NCBI RefSeq assembly: GCF_021390245.1
Contig: NZ_JAJUXH010000002.1
Coordinates: 310,001 to 374,000 of the forward strand
Direction: 5' to 3'
DNA: 64,000 bases
DNA from: Dyadobacter sp. CY323
GTDB taxonomy: Bacteria > Bacteroidota > Bacteroidia > Cytophagales > Spirosomataceae
Shown here: positions 16,938 through 26,717 of the stretch, one piece after another
Layout of the letters: every line of letters starts with the position of its first letter
Position numbering within the stretch: the first letter of the stretch is position 1
Notes under the pieces: generated by a model
Database searches by the model: none
The model's input: only the letters and a program-made list of their open reading frames with translations
What the model was told of the DNA's origin: nothing
Translations under genes and position numbers: made by a program

Positions 16938-18517
16938 AGCGGTACAAAATCTTTGAATGCTTTCTTAATTGCATTATCAGTAGCCTCTTTTTTGTTCTCC
17001 CAGTTGGCATCCAGTTCCAATGCGACCAAACCACTCAAATTCATGAGTGCTTTGAATTCATCTAGTTTGCGGATAAAATCTGACTGCCTTCGTGCTGATT
17101 TCTGGGCATATTCTCTTGCAAATACGTCTCCTTTGTTCTGCAGCTCATTCTTCTTCTGCATTACGTAATTGAAACGGTCCAGCAAGCCATTTACCGACTT
17201 CCCGATTACCTCTGTAGCTTCAAGCGTACCCACTGTTGCAACAGTTGTTCCTCCTATCGTGGTGATATACCCTCGCGCCACTGGTTTGTCCTGTGTGAAA
17301 GTCGGGGCGAGGCCTGTGGTAGCACCCAAAGATGCATTCAAAAGTGAACGGCTTCTTTTTCCTTTTTTTGCCCTTGTATATGATTTCTTAAGTTGTCCCT
17401 CCCTCTCGGTCATCTGTTCTAGCAACCCCCATGCATTTACCAATGCACCGCGATATAAGTTATAAACGTAGTTATCCCGCAGGCTTTCATCCACTGTGTT
17501 CTTTATTACCATCTTTACCGTCCGCTCTTTTTTATTTTGCGCTTTATCGAGGACGTAAAATGTTATGTTAAAAGCCAGAGTATCAAAAGGATCTTTGACA
17601 AATTCAAAGCCTGGCTCCCAAATAAATTCATAGCTTGTCGGAGTATTTTTTATTAAAGCCGAATGGGGCACGCGATTATTCTCAGAAATAAAGTTGAACG
17701 TGGTGATATCATCTTCGCCATTCGGGTCTGATAATGTAAATCGCAGATTAATCCGATTGTTCTCTGCACTTCTGATGACGGTGTTCTGGGGAATGATGGT
17801 AAAATCGGGTGCAAGATCCATTTGGGTAACATCAAGTTTGAGCCTACCCTTTGTCCTTGCCTTTGAGGGCTGATCTTCCACATAGAACTCCATGTAACGA
17901 GGACCTTTTTTCAATATATTAAATTGAACAATAGATGGTTCCCAGGTGATCTCACCCGCTGCAGTCAGTTTCATTCCCTCTGGCATTTCTTCCAGGATGG
18001 GCACAAACACTATGGGGTCACCATCCTGGTCACGCACCGATCCCATGTCAATCTTATATACGTTCTGAGTCTTGTATTGGACATAAAAAGGTTGCAGCTC
18101 GTCAATTTGAGGTGAGCGGTTCACGTGGTTTACTTTAAAAACCACTTCCCGCGAAACAGTTTCTCCGGCAGTATTCTGCACCTCAAATACAACAGGGAAG
18201 TTTTTTGTAGTATTTATCCGATCAGCAATATCGTATCCCGGCGTCCAGATAAAGTGACCGAGGGAATCGAACTTCATCTCTTTCACAAATCCATTCGCAA
18301 TACTATATCTCACAGAGTCACTTTTACCACCTCTCGTTTGCAAATGAAAATTAATCTCTTTGCCTTCCTGAAGTATATTCCATTCTGTTTCACTAGGAAA
18401 AACAATCTGGAGTGCACCCGCCGAGGTAGCTTTCATATTGTCCTGCCCATGCACCTGCCCGACAAAGAAAGCTGTAGCTACAAGTATCAGTATTTTATGA
18501 ATATTTTTTAGAATCAT
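16919..18517 (-). CDS. exported protein with Ig/cadherin-like domains
   Basis: The 532-residue protein has a signal peptide ending QVHGQ. Three Ig-like or cadherin-like segments occupy roughly 35-350: each has a GHFIWTPGYD, GEITWEPSIV or YEFIWEPGFE type strand, and DQDGDP and DPNGEDD acidic turns suggest calcium binding. The C-terminal 180 residues are mostly helical, with a basic stretch (KKGKRSRS), a Gly/Thr-rich segment and a long charged helix. I do not recognise a named family. It is likely periplasmic or surface structural. No T9SS sorting domain is seen at the end. It ends in the palindrome shared with lspA. Confidence 0.8.
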   Translation of the reverse strand: MILKNIHKILILVATAFFVGQVHGQDNMKATSAGALQIVFPSETEWNILQEGKEINFHLQTRGGKSDSVRYSIANGFVKEMKFDSLGHFIWTPGYDIADRINTTKNFPVVFEVQNTAGETVSREVVFKVNHVNRSPQIDELQPFYVQYKTQNVYKIDMGSVRDQDGDPIVFVPILEEMPEGMKLTAAGEITWEPSIVQFNILKKGPRYMEFYVEDQPSKARTKGRLKLDVTQMDLAPDFTIIPQNTVIRSAENNRINLRFTLSDPNGEDDITTFNFISENNRVPHSALIKNTPTSYEFIWEPGFEFVKDPFDTLAFNITFYVLDKAQNKKERTVKMVIKNTVDESLRDNYVYNLYRGALVNAWGLLEQMTEREGQLKKSYTRAKKGKRSRSLLNASLGATTGLAPTFTQDKPVARGYITTIGGTTVATVGTLEATEVIGKSVNGLLDRFNYVMQKKNELQNKGDVFAREYAQKSARRQSDFIRKLDEFKALMNLSGLVALELDANWENKKEATDNAIKKAFKDFVPLTKDEN

Positions 18518-18728
18518 AACGTCGGAAATATAATTAATTCTATGGTTAGGGATGCTTGATCTTAACGCAAAACTAGCAAATCCTGTATAGAAATGCCCTG
18601 TGAATACTTATAAAAATGGTTTGAGAGTAATCGAGTGATTTTAATAATTACGCGTTTGCATTTTTTTAATATATCTCATTAAATCCATATGTAAATAAAC
18701 CAAGTGAATCTATTAAATCACAAATATA

Positions 18729-18770
18729 AAAACCGGAGAGCAGCCATTTTAAAGACTGCTCTCCGGTTTT
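18729..18770. terminator. intrinsic terminator after the skp/bamA cluster
   Basis: AAAACCGGAGAGCAG and CTGCTCTCCGGTTTT form a perfect 15-bp stem with a 12-nt loop, 21 nt past the last OmpH-family gene. A/T runs on both sides allow action on both strands. The rest of 18518..18791 is AT-rich with no gene. Confidence 0.85.
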
Positions 18771-18791
18771 TAAAGTTCAATAACAATCTTA

Positions 18792-19421
18792 TTATTTTTT
18801 CTTTGGCGTCGTTGTCGCCGGGGTAGTAGCTGGTTTGGCAGGTGTTGCTGCCGGAGCAGCTGCTTCTACTTTATCAGGATCTACACCCAGTTTTTTGAAG
18901 ATCAATGGAGTCGCATTGTTCTCTTCCGATGCCGCGAACAAGATGATCGGCGTAGTGCCGGCACCAGCGTCCATATTCAGAATATAAAGAAAACCACTTT
19001 CCTTACCCACTTCCTGAATTGCATTATTCACTTTTGTCAGGATCGGCTCAAGTAATTGTTGTTGCTTGGTTTGCAAAGAAGTCTGTGCATTGGTTTGCAT
19101 TTCCTGGATACGAGTCTGCAGGTTTTGCAATTCCTTTTCTTTGTCAGCACGGATCACATCTGTCATGTTAGCCCCGTTTTTCTGATAAGCCTCATACTTT
19201 TCCTGAGCTTCTTTGTAAGTTTCTCCCAATGCCTTGTCTAATTGAGCTTTGGTAACTTCAAGCTGGTTTTGCATTACCTTGCTTTCAGGCAACTTACTTA
19301 TTACATAATCCACATTGGTATAACCTATCTTGGTAAGTCCGCTTGCAGGGGTAGTTTGGGCCAACAGAGGGGTGGTGATAATGGTCGTCAGGACCAATAA
19401 AGCCATCAATTTTTGTTTCAT
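18792..19421 (-). CDS. OmpH/Skp-family periplasmic chaperone
   Basis: The 209-residue protein has a signal peptide (cleavage near LLAQ). The Skp-type start IGYTNVDYVISKLPESKVMQ is followed by a long coiled coil (about 50-130). A C-terminal tail is rich in Ala, Pro, Thr and Lys. Skp proteins form trimers with helical arms that hold unfolded outer-membrane proteins in the periplasm. It lies 11 nt downstream of a second Skp paralog and BamA, which fits outer-membrane protein assembly. The Ala/Pro/Thr tail is unusual but common as a linker in Bacteroidota. Confidence 0.88.
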   Translation of the reverse strand: MKQKLMALLVLTTIITTPLLAQTTPASGLTKIGYTNVDYVISKLPESKVMQNQLEVTKAQLDKALGETYKEAQEKYEAYQKNGANMTDVIRADKEKELQNLQTRIQEMQTNAQTSLQTKQQQLLEPILTKVNNAIQEVGKESGFLYILNMDAGAGTTPIILFAASEENNATPLIFKKLGVDPDKVEAAAPAATPAKPATTPATTTPKKK

Positions 19422-19432
19422 TGCTTTTTTAC

Positions 19433-20047
19433 TTATTTAAGTTTACTGGTTGTACTTTTTTGTTTGGGTGAGCTTTCAACCGGAAGTTGTGCCGGTTGTT
19501 CTGGTTTTGATGCGATAGATGCTTTATTCGGTTTTGGATCAATACCCAAATCCTCCATCACATAGTCGGAATAGTCGTGCTTTGGATTAGTATAAAGCAT
19601 TCCTATATCACTGGATTTGTCGAACATAAAGTCCAACCGACGTTGACTGCACACTTTATTTATAGCCCTCTGGACTTTTTCCATGGCCGGTTTCATCAAC
19701 TCCTTTTTTTTCTGGAAAAGAAGCCCTTCCATTCCAAAGATCTTGCTATTATACTCGCCGGCTTCCAGTTCCTTCTCCTTGATCTCGTTCTGCCGTTTTC
19801 TTTTCAGGTCGTCTGTCAGCAAGATTTCTTCTGCCATATAGGCTCTTTGCATTCGATCCACCTCAGCGAACTTATCCTGAATTTCCTTAGCCCACTTTTC
19901 TGAGAATTTTTTCATCTCAGTTTGTGCAGCCAGATATTCGGGCATTTTACTGGTAATGAATTCCATATCCACATATCCTATCTTCTGCGCGGATACCTCT
20001 GAACTGTATAGAATTGACAAAACTAGCAAAATAAAAATCTTCTTCAT
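19433..20047 (-). CDS. OmpH/Skp-family periplasmic chaperone (paralog)
   Basis: The 204-residue protein has a signal peptide ending EVSAQ, the family start KIGYVDMEFITSKMPEYLAAQ, a central coiled coil and a Ser/Pro/Lys-rich tail. It is the first of two tandem Skp-like genes after bamA. The duplicates are clearly diverged, so they may prefer different clients or form mixed trimers; that is inference. Spacing to bamA is 52 nt. Confidence 0.88.
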   Translation of the reverse strand: MKKIFILLVLSILYSSEVSAQKIGYVDMEFITSKMPEYLAAQTEMKKFSEKWAKEIQDKFAEVDRMQRAYMAEEILLTDDLKRKRQNEIKEKELEAGEYNSKIFGMEGLLFQKKKELMKPAMEKVQRAINKVCSQRRLDFMFDKSSDIGMLYTNPKHDYSDYVMEDLGIDPKPNKASIASKPEQPAQLPVESSPKQKSTTSKLK

Positions 20048-20099
20048 GCCAAGCAGCTAATAATTTGCAAACATCTTTAACGAACCTCAGGCTGAAATA

Positions 20100-22703
20100 T
20101 TATCTGATTTGCTGCCCGATCGTGAAATGAAATTGTGCTCCGCTTCTCTTCGGATCTCCTTGTATTTTGTCAAATCCGTATCCCCAGTCGATCCCCAGAA
20201 GACCAAATGCTGGCATAAATATCCTGGCACCAACCCCGGCGGACCGTTTCAGGTCAAAAGGATTAAACTCTTTGTAGGACCCCCAGTTATTACCTCCCTC
20301 AGCAAAACCCAGGATAAATATTGTAGCCTGTGGGTTCAAAGAAACCGGGTAACGAAGTTCCATGACATATTTATTATAAACGATACCACCTCCCGATGCA
20401 GGGTACCCATTTTGTGCCAATGGCCCTACCTTCTGATCCACGTATCCGCGAAGACCGATGATATCCTGGTCAGCCAGCGAGAATGAACCCTGACCTGCCA
20501 AACCGGAACCTCCGACGATGAAACGACCGAAAGGACTATATCCTACTTTGTCACCATACGCTCCCAGGAATCCCATGTGGGCTCTTGTACTTAATACCAG
20601 CTTGCCGGTGATCGTTGCATAATAACTCGCATCGAACATCCATTTATGATATTCAACCCAACGATACGTGTCGGTTTTGTCAGTGAAGTCCTTCTTTCTT
20701 AGTACTGAGTACGGAGGAGTGAAAGTTCCGCTCAACGAAATGTTACTTCCGCTTCTCGGAAATTGGAAGTCACTAAGCGTATTTCTTGAAATCGTCGTAT
20801 TAAAAGAAATGTTATTCGAGCTTCCGGTGCTGTAACCGATCCGGAAAATGTCCAGACTGTCCAGACGATAGCGCTGATAAGATAATGAATGGGTCATCAC
20901 CAGGTTTCTATCCGGTTCTTTCAGACGACGCCCAAGCGAGAATGTGATCCCATTGTTGAAGTACCCTCCGCGGTAATCGATCTGGCGTGAATTGCCGCCT
21001 GCACCATTCAGCCCGTAGATCGAACTAAAATCTGTCATCCGATAAACGGTACGCTGCAATGACACCCCGAAATTGATAGGCTTTTTACCTCCCAGCCAGG
21101 GCTCACTGAATGATAGTGAGTAAGTCTGATATTGCTTTCCATTGGCCTGGAAACGCAAGGAAAGCTTTTGACCGTCTCCCGATGGCAACGGACGCCAGGT
21201 TTCGCGATTTGGAATGTTTTTGAGAGAAAAGTTATTAAACACCAAGCCTAGTGTTCCCACAAAGCCGATATAACCACCCCAACCACCTGAGAGCTCGATC
21301 TGATCAGAAGGTTTTTCCTCTACGGTATATTCTATATCCACCGTTCCGTCAGACTGGTTCGGGATCGGGTTGATCTGAATTTTTTCAGGATCAAAATAGC
21401 CCATTTGCGAAAGCTGACGCTGGGTATTGATGATTTCAGTTTTACTGAATTTCTGCCCCGGTAATGTGAAAAGCTCTCTCAATACAACCCGATCGCTGGT
21501 TTTTGTATTACCATTCAAAAGGATACGATTAATCGTTGCTTGCTTGCCTTCAAACATCCTCAGCTCCACATCAATAGAATCTCCATCTACCGACTTTTCC
21601 GTTGGTTCAATGCGGAAATAGAGGTAACCGTCGTCCATGTAAATGGAACTCACATCGTTACCAGGAATCCCATTGATCTTCTTGTCCAGTTCTTCCGGAT
21701 TGTAAACATCTCCCTTTTTCACACCCAACCGGTCGCTCAGATAAGTGGATGGGTATAAATAGTTTCCGGACCAGGTAATGTTCCGATAGTAGTATTTAGT
21801 ACCTTCCTCGATCTTCATGTCGATACTAATGGTTTCTTCACCATTTTTAATTGTATCGAATTCAATCGTTGCATCGCGATATCCGTTTTTGCGGTAGTAC
21901 GCAATTAGTTTTTCTTTATCCTCATCGTATTTTTTAGGAATGTATTTGGAAGGATTGAAGAGACGACCAATTCTTTTTTGTTTGGTGCCTTTCATTTTGC
22001 GTCTCAATGTTTTATCACTGATCGCAGTGTTTCCCTGAATATCAATCTTCTCAATTTTAACTTTTTTCCCTTTTGTAATTGTAAAGTTCAGTGTAGCCTG
22101 ACCTCTCGTTGAATCCGGGATTTGAAGCACTTTTACTTTGGTATAGTAAAAGCCTTTATCCATATAATACTTCTTGATAACAAGTTGGGTGTTTTTGATA
22201 ATGGTCGGTGTAATAACCCGCCCTTTAATCAACTTCACCTTGTCGTTCAATGTCTCTCTTTCACCCTTCCGGATTCCCGAAAACGACACTTTATAGAGGC
22301 GAGGTCTTTCCTTAATGTGGATATTAAGCCAAACCTTTTCTTCCTGAATCTTGGTAGCAAGGATTTCAACATCATCCAGTGTCCCGAAATCCATCATTTT
22401 TTTAATGGAAGAGGTAATAGCCGGACCGGGAATGCGAATTTTGTCCCCAGGCTTCAAACCTGAAATGGATACCATGGAATTAGGATCCAGGAATTGTGTA
22501 CCTGAAACAGTTACTTCGGCAATGGTATATTCTTTTGGATTGGCCGGATCAATGCCCAGGTTGGATGCGGGCGCGGCTGGCTTGCCGTTCGCCCCTAAAC
22601 CGATTCGTTGTGCATTTGCTGACAAACAGCAGCAAATCAATAACAACGCGGGAAGACTTTTCAGGTGTGCTAATATTGTATTCAAATTTTTCAAAAGGTT
22701 CAT
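20100..22703 (-). CDS. bamA: outer membrane protein assembly factor BamA
   Basis: The 867-residue protein has a signal peptide ending SANAQ, about five POTRA domains (roughly 55-470, with the typical IRGN-like turns FSGIRKGERE, IQGNTAISDKTLRRKM, LNGNTKTSDRVVLRE) and a C-terminal 16-strand beta-barrel. The VRGF-like lid motif appears as GLRGY. It folds and inserts beta-barrel proteins as the core of the BAM complex. It sits between uppS and two skp genes, the common Bacteroidota envelope arrangement. The uppS stop is 6 nt away, so they are cotranscribed. Confidence 0.96.
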   Translation of the reverse strand: MNLLKNLNTILAHLKSLPALLLICCCLSANAQRIGLGANGKPAAPASNLGIDPANPKEYTIAEVTVSGTQFLDPNSMVSISGLKPGDKIRIPGPAITSSIKKMMDFGTLDDVEILATKIQEEKVWLNIHIKERPRLYKVSFSGIRKGERETLNDKVKLIKGRVITPTIIKNTQLVIKKYYMDKGFYYTKVKVLQIPDSTRGQATLNFTITKGKKVKIEKIDIQGNTAISDKTLRRKMKGTKQKRIGRLFNPSKYIPKKYDEDKEKLIAYYRKNGYRDATIEFDTIKNGEETISIDMKIEEGTKYYYRNITWSGNYLYPSTYLSDRLGVKKGDVYNPEELDKKINGIPGNDVSSIYMDDGYLYFRIEPTEKSVDGDSIDVELRMFEGKQATINRILLNGNTKTSDRVVLRELFTLPGQKFSKTEIINTQRQLSQMGYFDPEKIQINPIPNQSDGTVDIEYTVEEKPSDQIELSGGWGGYIGFVGTLGLVFNNFSLKNIPNRETWRPLPSGDGQKLSLRFQANGKQYQTYSLSFSEPWLGGKKPINFGVSLQRTVYRMTDFSSIYGLNGAGGNSRQIDYRGGYFNNGITFSLGRRLKEPDRNLVMTHSLSYQRYRLDSLDIFRIGYSTGSSNNISFNTTISRNTLSDFQFPRSGSNISLSGTFTPPYSVLRKKDFTDKTDTYRWVEYHKWMFDASYYATITGKLVLSTRAHMGFLGAYGDKVGYSPFGRFIVGGSGLAGQGSFSLADQDIIGLRGYVDQKVGPLAQNGYPASGGGIVYNKYVMELRYPVSLNPQATIFILGFAEGGNNWGSYKEFNPFDLKRSAGVGARIFMPAFGLLGIDWGYGFDKIQGDPKRSGAQFHFTIGQQIR

Positions 22704-22709
22704 ATTGTT

Positions 22710-23462
22710 CTACTTAGCACTATTCGCTTTAATTTGTTCACCTGTCTTTCCAAAGCGCCTCTCCCTGTTCTGATATGAAAGAATGGCTTCATACAAATGT
22801 TCCCTGCGGAAATCGGGCCAAAAAAGATCTTCGTAAAAATATAACTCTGAGTAAGCCAGTTGCCATAAAAGAAAGTTGCTGATCCTATGGTCACCTCCTG
22901 TTCGCAGCATTAAATCCACCTCGGGACGCTGCTTTGTAGCAAGATTTATGGAAATCATTTCTTCATTAATGTTCTCCGGGAGCAAAACGCCTTTTCTAAC
23001 ATCCTCCGCAATCTTCTTTGCAGCCTGGGTAATGTCCCATTTGCCGCTATATCCCAAAGCCAGGATCAGGTTGAGGCCTGTGTTTTGGCGGGTTGCTTCG
23101 ATTGCCTCAGCAAGCTGACGCTGACAACTTCCGGGTAAACTTTCCGTATCTCCGATGGTATCAAGTCTGACATTGTTCTTTTGCATCGTGGGCAATTCGT
23201 TCCGGATCGATTGGACCAAAAGTTCCATCAGTGCTCTCACTTCGAACTCGGGGCGTGCCCAGTTTTCAGTTGAAAATGCATAGAGTGTCAAATATGAAAC
23301 CCCAAGTTCAGCGCAACCTTCGGTCACCTCTCTCACGGCTTTTATCGCATTACGATGGCCGAATACCCGCGCCGCTCCCTGGTTTTGAGCCCACCTTCCG
23401 TTACCGTCCATGATAACGGCTATGTGCTTTGGCAGATTGCCCGTATCAATGAGCTCCTTCAT
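22710..23462 (-). CDS. uppS: isoprenyl transferase (undecaprenyl diphosphate synthase)
   Basis: The 250-residue cis-prenyltransferase shows the catalytic MDGNGRWA motif with its Asp (around residue 18), the HRNAIKAVR segment, YAFSTENW, and the C-terminal PEVDLMLRTGGDHRISNFLLWQ motif with ELYF following. It makes C55 undecaprenyl diphosphate from FPP and IPP for peptidoglycan and polysaccharide carriers. It is first in the uppS-bamA-skp-skp cluster. The 298-nt gap upstream (23463..23760) is AT-rich and shows no gene and no strong hairpin. Confidence 0.96.
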   Translation of the reverse strand: MKELIDTGNLPKHIAVIMDGNGRWAQNQGAARVFGHRNAIKAVREVTEGCAELGVSYLTLYAFSTENWARPEFEVRALMELLVQSIRNELPTMQKNNVRLDTIGDTESLPGSCQRQLAEAIEATRQNTGLNLILALGYSGKWDITQAAKKIAEDVRKGVLLPENINEEMISINLATKQRPEVDLMLRTGGDHRISNFLLWQLAYSELYFYEDLFWPDFRREHLYEAILSYQNRERRFGKTGEQIKANSAK

Positions 23463-23760
23463 TACTCGTGACTCCCTTTAACCTTTTTTAACAAAATAGA
23501 TACACTTACTCAAAGACCCTGCATATTTAAACAGACTCAGGCTTTACCGGGAATCACTTTGTTGATCAACAGTACGTGAGACTGTGTGATTTTGTGTCGG
23601 AATCAGGAAAAATTTATTAAAATAATTCCGTCTGTTAACAAAAAATCATACTGATTAACAAGAGTTTAACCTGTAAAAATAGCTCAGGATTTTTTTATAG
23701 GGGCGCAATTTAGGAATAAGTATGCCCTCTTCAAAATCAATATTGGCGGGTGTAACCTAT

Positions 23761-24543
23761 TTAGTTATCAAGAAGATGGCGTATTGCATCTGCGTATGTG
23801 CTTCCACTGGTGACCTGGGAGGCCTTTCGATCTCGCATGGCGATCACGTACTTACCATTGAAATGCTTCTGAATCTCCTTGATGTGATGTGAATTGACAA
23901 TACCCGCCCGGCTGATGCGGAGGTAATGGTTGGGCAGCTTTTCTTCCAATGAAGTCAGCGTGTAGTTCAGCAGGTATTTCTGGCCATCGAGGGTATTCAG
24001 GAAAACGTATTTTTCCTCTGCCTCGAAATGCGTAATTTCTGTCAATGGTATTAAAAGAATGCGATCACCCGATTTGACTGAAAGCGAGAAGATCTCTTTC
24101 TTAGGTTTCATGTCTTCCAGCAGTTTCAGCAAATTTTCAGAGTAGGGATTTACACTACCTGCATTACTAGAGCCGGCATTTGCAATGTTTTTGATCTTTT
24201 CGATCGTTTTAGCCAAACGATCATTCTCAACCGGTTTTAACAAATAGTCTACCGAATTTTCCTCAAATGCCCGGATAGCATATTGATCGTATGCCGTTGA
24301 AAAAATGACTAATGGCATCTTGGTCAGCTTGGATAGCATTTCAAAACCATTTAAAAGCGGCATTTCGATGTCCAGGAATATAACATCGGGGCTATGCCGG
24401 TCGATCTCTACCAATCCTTCCGCCCCATTCCTAGCTTCGCCAACGATTGCAAATACCCCGGAATGTTTTTCAAGCAACCGTTTCAGACGGCTCAAAGCCA
24501 GAGGTTCATCGTCGATTAAAATTGTTTTAAGAGGGAACTGCAT
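23761..24543 (-). CDS. LytTR-family response regulator
   Basis: The 260-residue protein has a receiver domain (about 5-125) with the acidic pocket DDE at 11-13, the phospho-acceptor Asp at residue 58 (VIFLDIEMP) and the conserved Lys in LLKPVEND. A linker leads to a C-terminal LytTR DNA-binding domain (about 155-258; SVKSGDRILLIPLTEITHFEA, LRISRAGIVNSHHI). Such regulators bind promoters on phosphorylation. Its start overlaps the end of the histidine kinase gene by 17 nt, which marks them as a cognate pair. Confidence 0.94.
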   Translation of the reverse strand: MQFPLKTILIDDEPLALSRLKRLLEKHSGVFAIVGEARNGAEGLVEIDRHSPDVIFLDIEMPLLNGFEMLSKLTKMPLVIFSTAYDQYAIRAFEENSVDYLLKPVENDRLAKTIEKIKNIANAGSSNAGSVNPYSENLLKLLEDMKPKKEIFSLSVKSGDRILLIPLTEITHFEAEEKYVFLNTLDGQKYLLNYTLTSLEEKLPNHYLRISRAGIVNSHHIKEIQKHFNGKYVIAMRDRKASQVTSGSTYADAIRHLLDN

Positions 24544-25975
24544 ATTTGGATTGCTGTTGTTGTGTGATCGCTGATCGCTGGATTGCTATATTAACAGATT
24601 TATTCGGTTGATTGTGAAGTTCGAGCCTGGCTTCGTCGCCATACAATAACTTCATCTTGTCCTGAATACTACGGATCCCATATCCGGCTCCCATTGCTTC
24701 CGGGAATGCGGGACCGTTATCATGCACACAAAGGTGCAGCCAGCCGCCATCTTCATATATTTTGACCACAATATTACCCTGCTCAGCCATCCGCGAAATC
24801 CCATGCTTGATCGCATTTTCAACAATAGGTTGCAGAATGAATTTCGGCACCTGTAAATCTCTCAGCTCACTGTCGGTTACTTCTACAGTAAACTTCAGGC
24901 GATCGCCAAACCTCACTTTCTCAACCTGCAGATAGGTTTCCACCATTTCTAATTCGTTGTCGATGGTATCGAAATAATCGCCTGTTTTACGACTGGTTGT
25001 ATATCTGAATAATTTGGAAAGCAGTAAGGTCATTTCTTCTGCTTTCTCCGGATCTTCGTGAACCAGGCTGGCAATGCTATTCAGCGAATTGTATAAAAAG
25101 TGGGGATTAATCCTGGCCTGCAATGCATCCAGTTCAGCCCTCGTTTTTAGTTTCTCAAGATTGAGCAACTGATATTCCTGATCTGAAATTTTCCGCGAAA
25201 TTTGCCTTCCTTCTCTGCTCAGGTAGTAAAAAACGTTTGCGATGATCACCGGCCCCCACATATACCAGTACCATGGCGCGCTCTGCGCAGTTTCACCCGG
25301 GTACCGATTCTGGTAGTCCGAGACAATGCTGGTACCAAACAAAAAGTAGATCGCAACGCCCAGGGCATTATTCATCAGAAAAATCACAATGGACAAAATG
25401 ATATGCTTCCAAGCCAGCCGCTTCATAAACACGTCCAGCCAGGTTGTGAGGCCCTGCGTCAATAGGATCGTACAAACTCCGCCAAGTACATTGTTCAGAA
25501 TAAGATACTGGTAAAGCTTGATCCGGATCGGTTCTTCTGTAAAAGATATTTCAGCGGTAAAATACATGATCGCATTGATCCCATACAGGATTACAGCTCC
25601 CAGGATAACCGCCACAAATGTCCCCAGCCAGCCCTGGGTCTGAATCATCCCGATCAGGCTGAAATCCTGCCAGCTAAACGACCGCTCCTGAGAAGTAAAA
25701 CTAAAATTGGCCCCCTCGACTTTCGCACCGGTAAGATCCACATCGGAAAGACTGCTGAAACTCAGGTCAGCATTGGTAAGGTCGGCATTTCGGAAAGACG
25801 TGCGGTCCAGGGATGAAAAACGAAGCTTGGCATTGCGCAGATTGGCTCCGTCAAAATTCATGTCTTTCAAACTCGAAAAACTAAAATCCGAATCTTCAAG
25901 ATCCATATTGCTAAAATCCCTTCCATCCAGCGAGGAAGCCTTCATGCGCATTGGATTAGTTCCTTTTACCGCCAT
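24527..25975 (-). CDS. LytS/YehU-type histidine kinase with N-terminal pentapeptide repeats
   Basis: The 482-residue protein begins with about 18 pentapeptide-like repeats (residues 15-100; units such as NADLT, DADFS-like SFSSL, GANLR). Four membrane segments follow (about 117-255). The His_kinase domain has the phospho-accepting His at 292 (ARINPHFLYNSLNS) and a HATPase region with the N-box VENAIKHGI and the DNGPA motif. It phosphorylates the overlapping LytTR regulator. The N-terminus lacks a signal peptide, so the repeat coil should be cytoplasmic. I know this kinase class usually without such repeats; the fusion is worth attention. A TPR-like gene lies 20 nt upstream. Confidence 0.92.
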   Translation of the reverse strand: MAVKGTNPMRMKASSLDGRDFSNMDLEDSDFSFSSLKDMNFDGANLRNAKLRFSSLDRTSFRNADLTNADLSFSSLSDVDLTGAKVEGANFSFTSQERSFSWQDFSLIGMIQTQGWLGTFVAVILGAVILYGINAIMYFTAEISFTEEPIRIKLYQYLILNNVLGGVCTILLTQGLTTWLDVFMKRLAWKHIILSIVIFLMNNALGVAIYFLFGTSIVSDYQNRYPGETAQSAPWYWYMWGPVIIANVFYYLSREGRQISRKISDQEYQLLNLEKLKTRAELDALQARINPHFLYNSLNSIASLVHEDPEKAEEMTLLLSKLFRYTTSRKTGDYFDTIDNELEMVETYLQVEKVRFGDRLKFTVEVTDSELRDLQVPKFILQPIVENAIKHGISRMAEQGNIVVKIYEDGGWLHLCVHDNGPAFPEAMGAGYGIRSIQDKMKLLYGDEARLELHNQPNKSVNIAIQRSAITQQQQSKYAVPS

Positions 25976-25995
25976 TACTTCGGAGACGTTACGTA

Positions 25996-26652
25996 TTAAT
26001 TAGTTTGAGACAACATCCAGTCCGTCTCCATTAAACCCCAATCCGGATGAATGGGCGAATCCATTTTGAAAGCGGAGAATTTCTGTTTTGCCTTTTCCAA
26101 TACCGGTTTCGCTACCTTTTTACCACCGCCATATTCTTCCGGGGTGAAAAACAAGCTCGAACCTTCGAGATAATATATTCTTGGGTTTTCAGCATTCACT
26201 GCTCTTGCCGCATCCAGGTTTTCTTTAAAAGTTTCACCATCCGTTTGCCATCTGTTCATTGGATCTGCTGCGAGGTGAATTTGAGACTGATATGCTTTCA
26301 GTATCAATAACTCATCGTTCGGTTTACCCACAATCGCCTCAGCCTCTTTCAATAAGGCATTTGCTTTGCTCAGATACTGATCTTTCTCGTCGAGACTGCT
26401 GCCCACAAATCCCAGGATTACGTTACAGTAGGCTGTATAATATTTAGGCAGCCATTCCTTCGGTTCGGCTGATGCTATTCGTTCAAACCGGTTCGAAACA
26501 TCCTGTAAAGTTTTCACATCCGGTTTCGTCCGGTCTATGCCTTTCAGTGCCTGGATACCATCTTGCATTGCCTGCATATATTTTTCATTCTGCGCCTGAA
26601 CTATACATACCGTCAGGACCAATAACAATGCTGTTGCTAATAGATTTTTCAT
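25996..26652 (-). CDS. exported TPR-like protein of unknown function
   Basis: The 218-residue protein has a signal peptide ending IVQAQ. Helical repeats follow in which TPR-like spacing can be seen (IQALKGI, YYTAYCNVILG, AKNALLKEAEAI, NPRIYYLEGSSLFFTPEEYGGGK). A family of Bacteroidota periplasmic proteins with this EYGGGK ending comes to mind, but I cannot name a function. The gene is 20 nt upstream of the sensor kinase and probably cotranscribed; a link to the signalling pathway is inference. Confidence 0.75.
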   Translation of the reverse strand: MKNLLATALLLVLTVCIVQAQNEKYMQAMQDGIQALKGIDRTKPDVKTLQDVSNRFERIASAEPKEWLPKYYTAYCNVILGFVGSSLDEKDQYLSKANALLKEAEAIVGKPNDELLILKAYQSQIHLAADPMNRWQTDGETFKENLDAARAVNAENPRIYYLEGSSLFFTPEEYGGGKKVAKPVLEKAKQKFSAFKMDSPIHPDWGLMETDWMLSQTN

Positions 26653-26717
26653 AGGATTTTGGTTTAAACGTTATCAGCATTTGCATAAATATTTCTCTTG
26701 ATCCCTTTAAGATAAAA

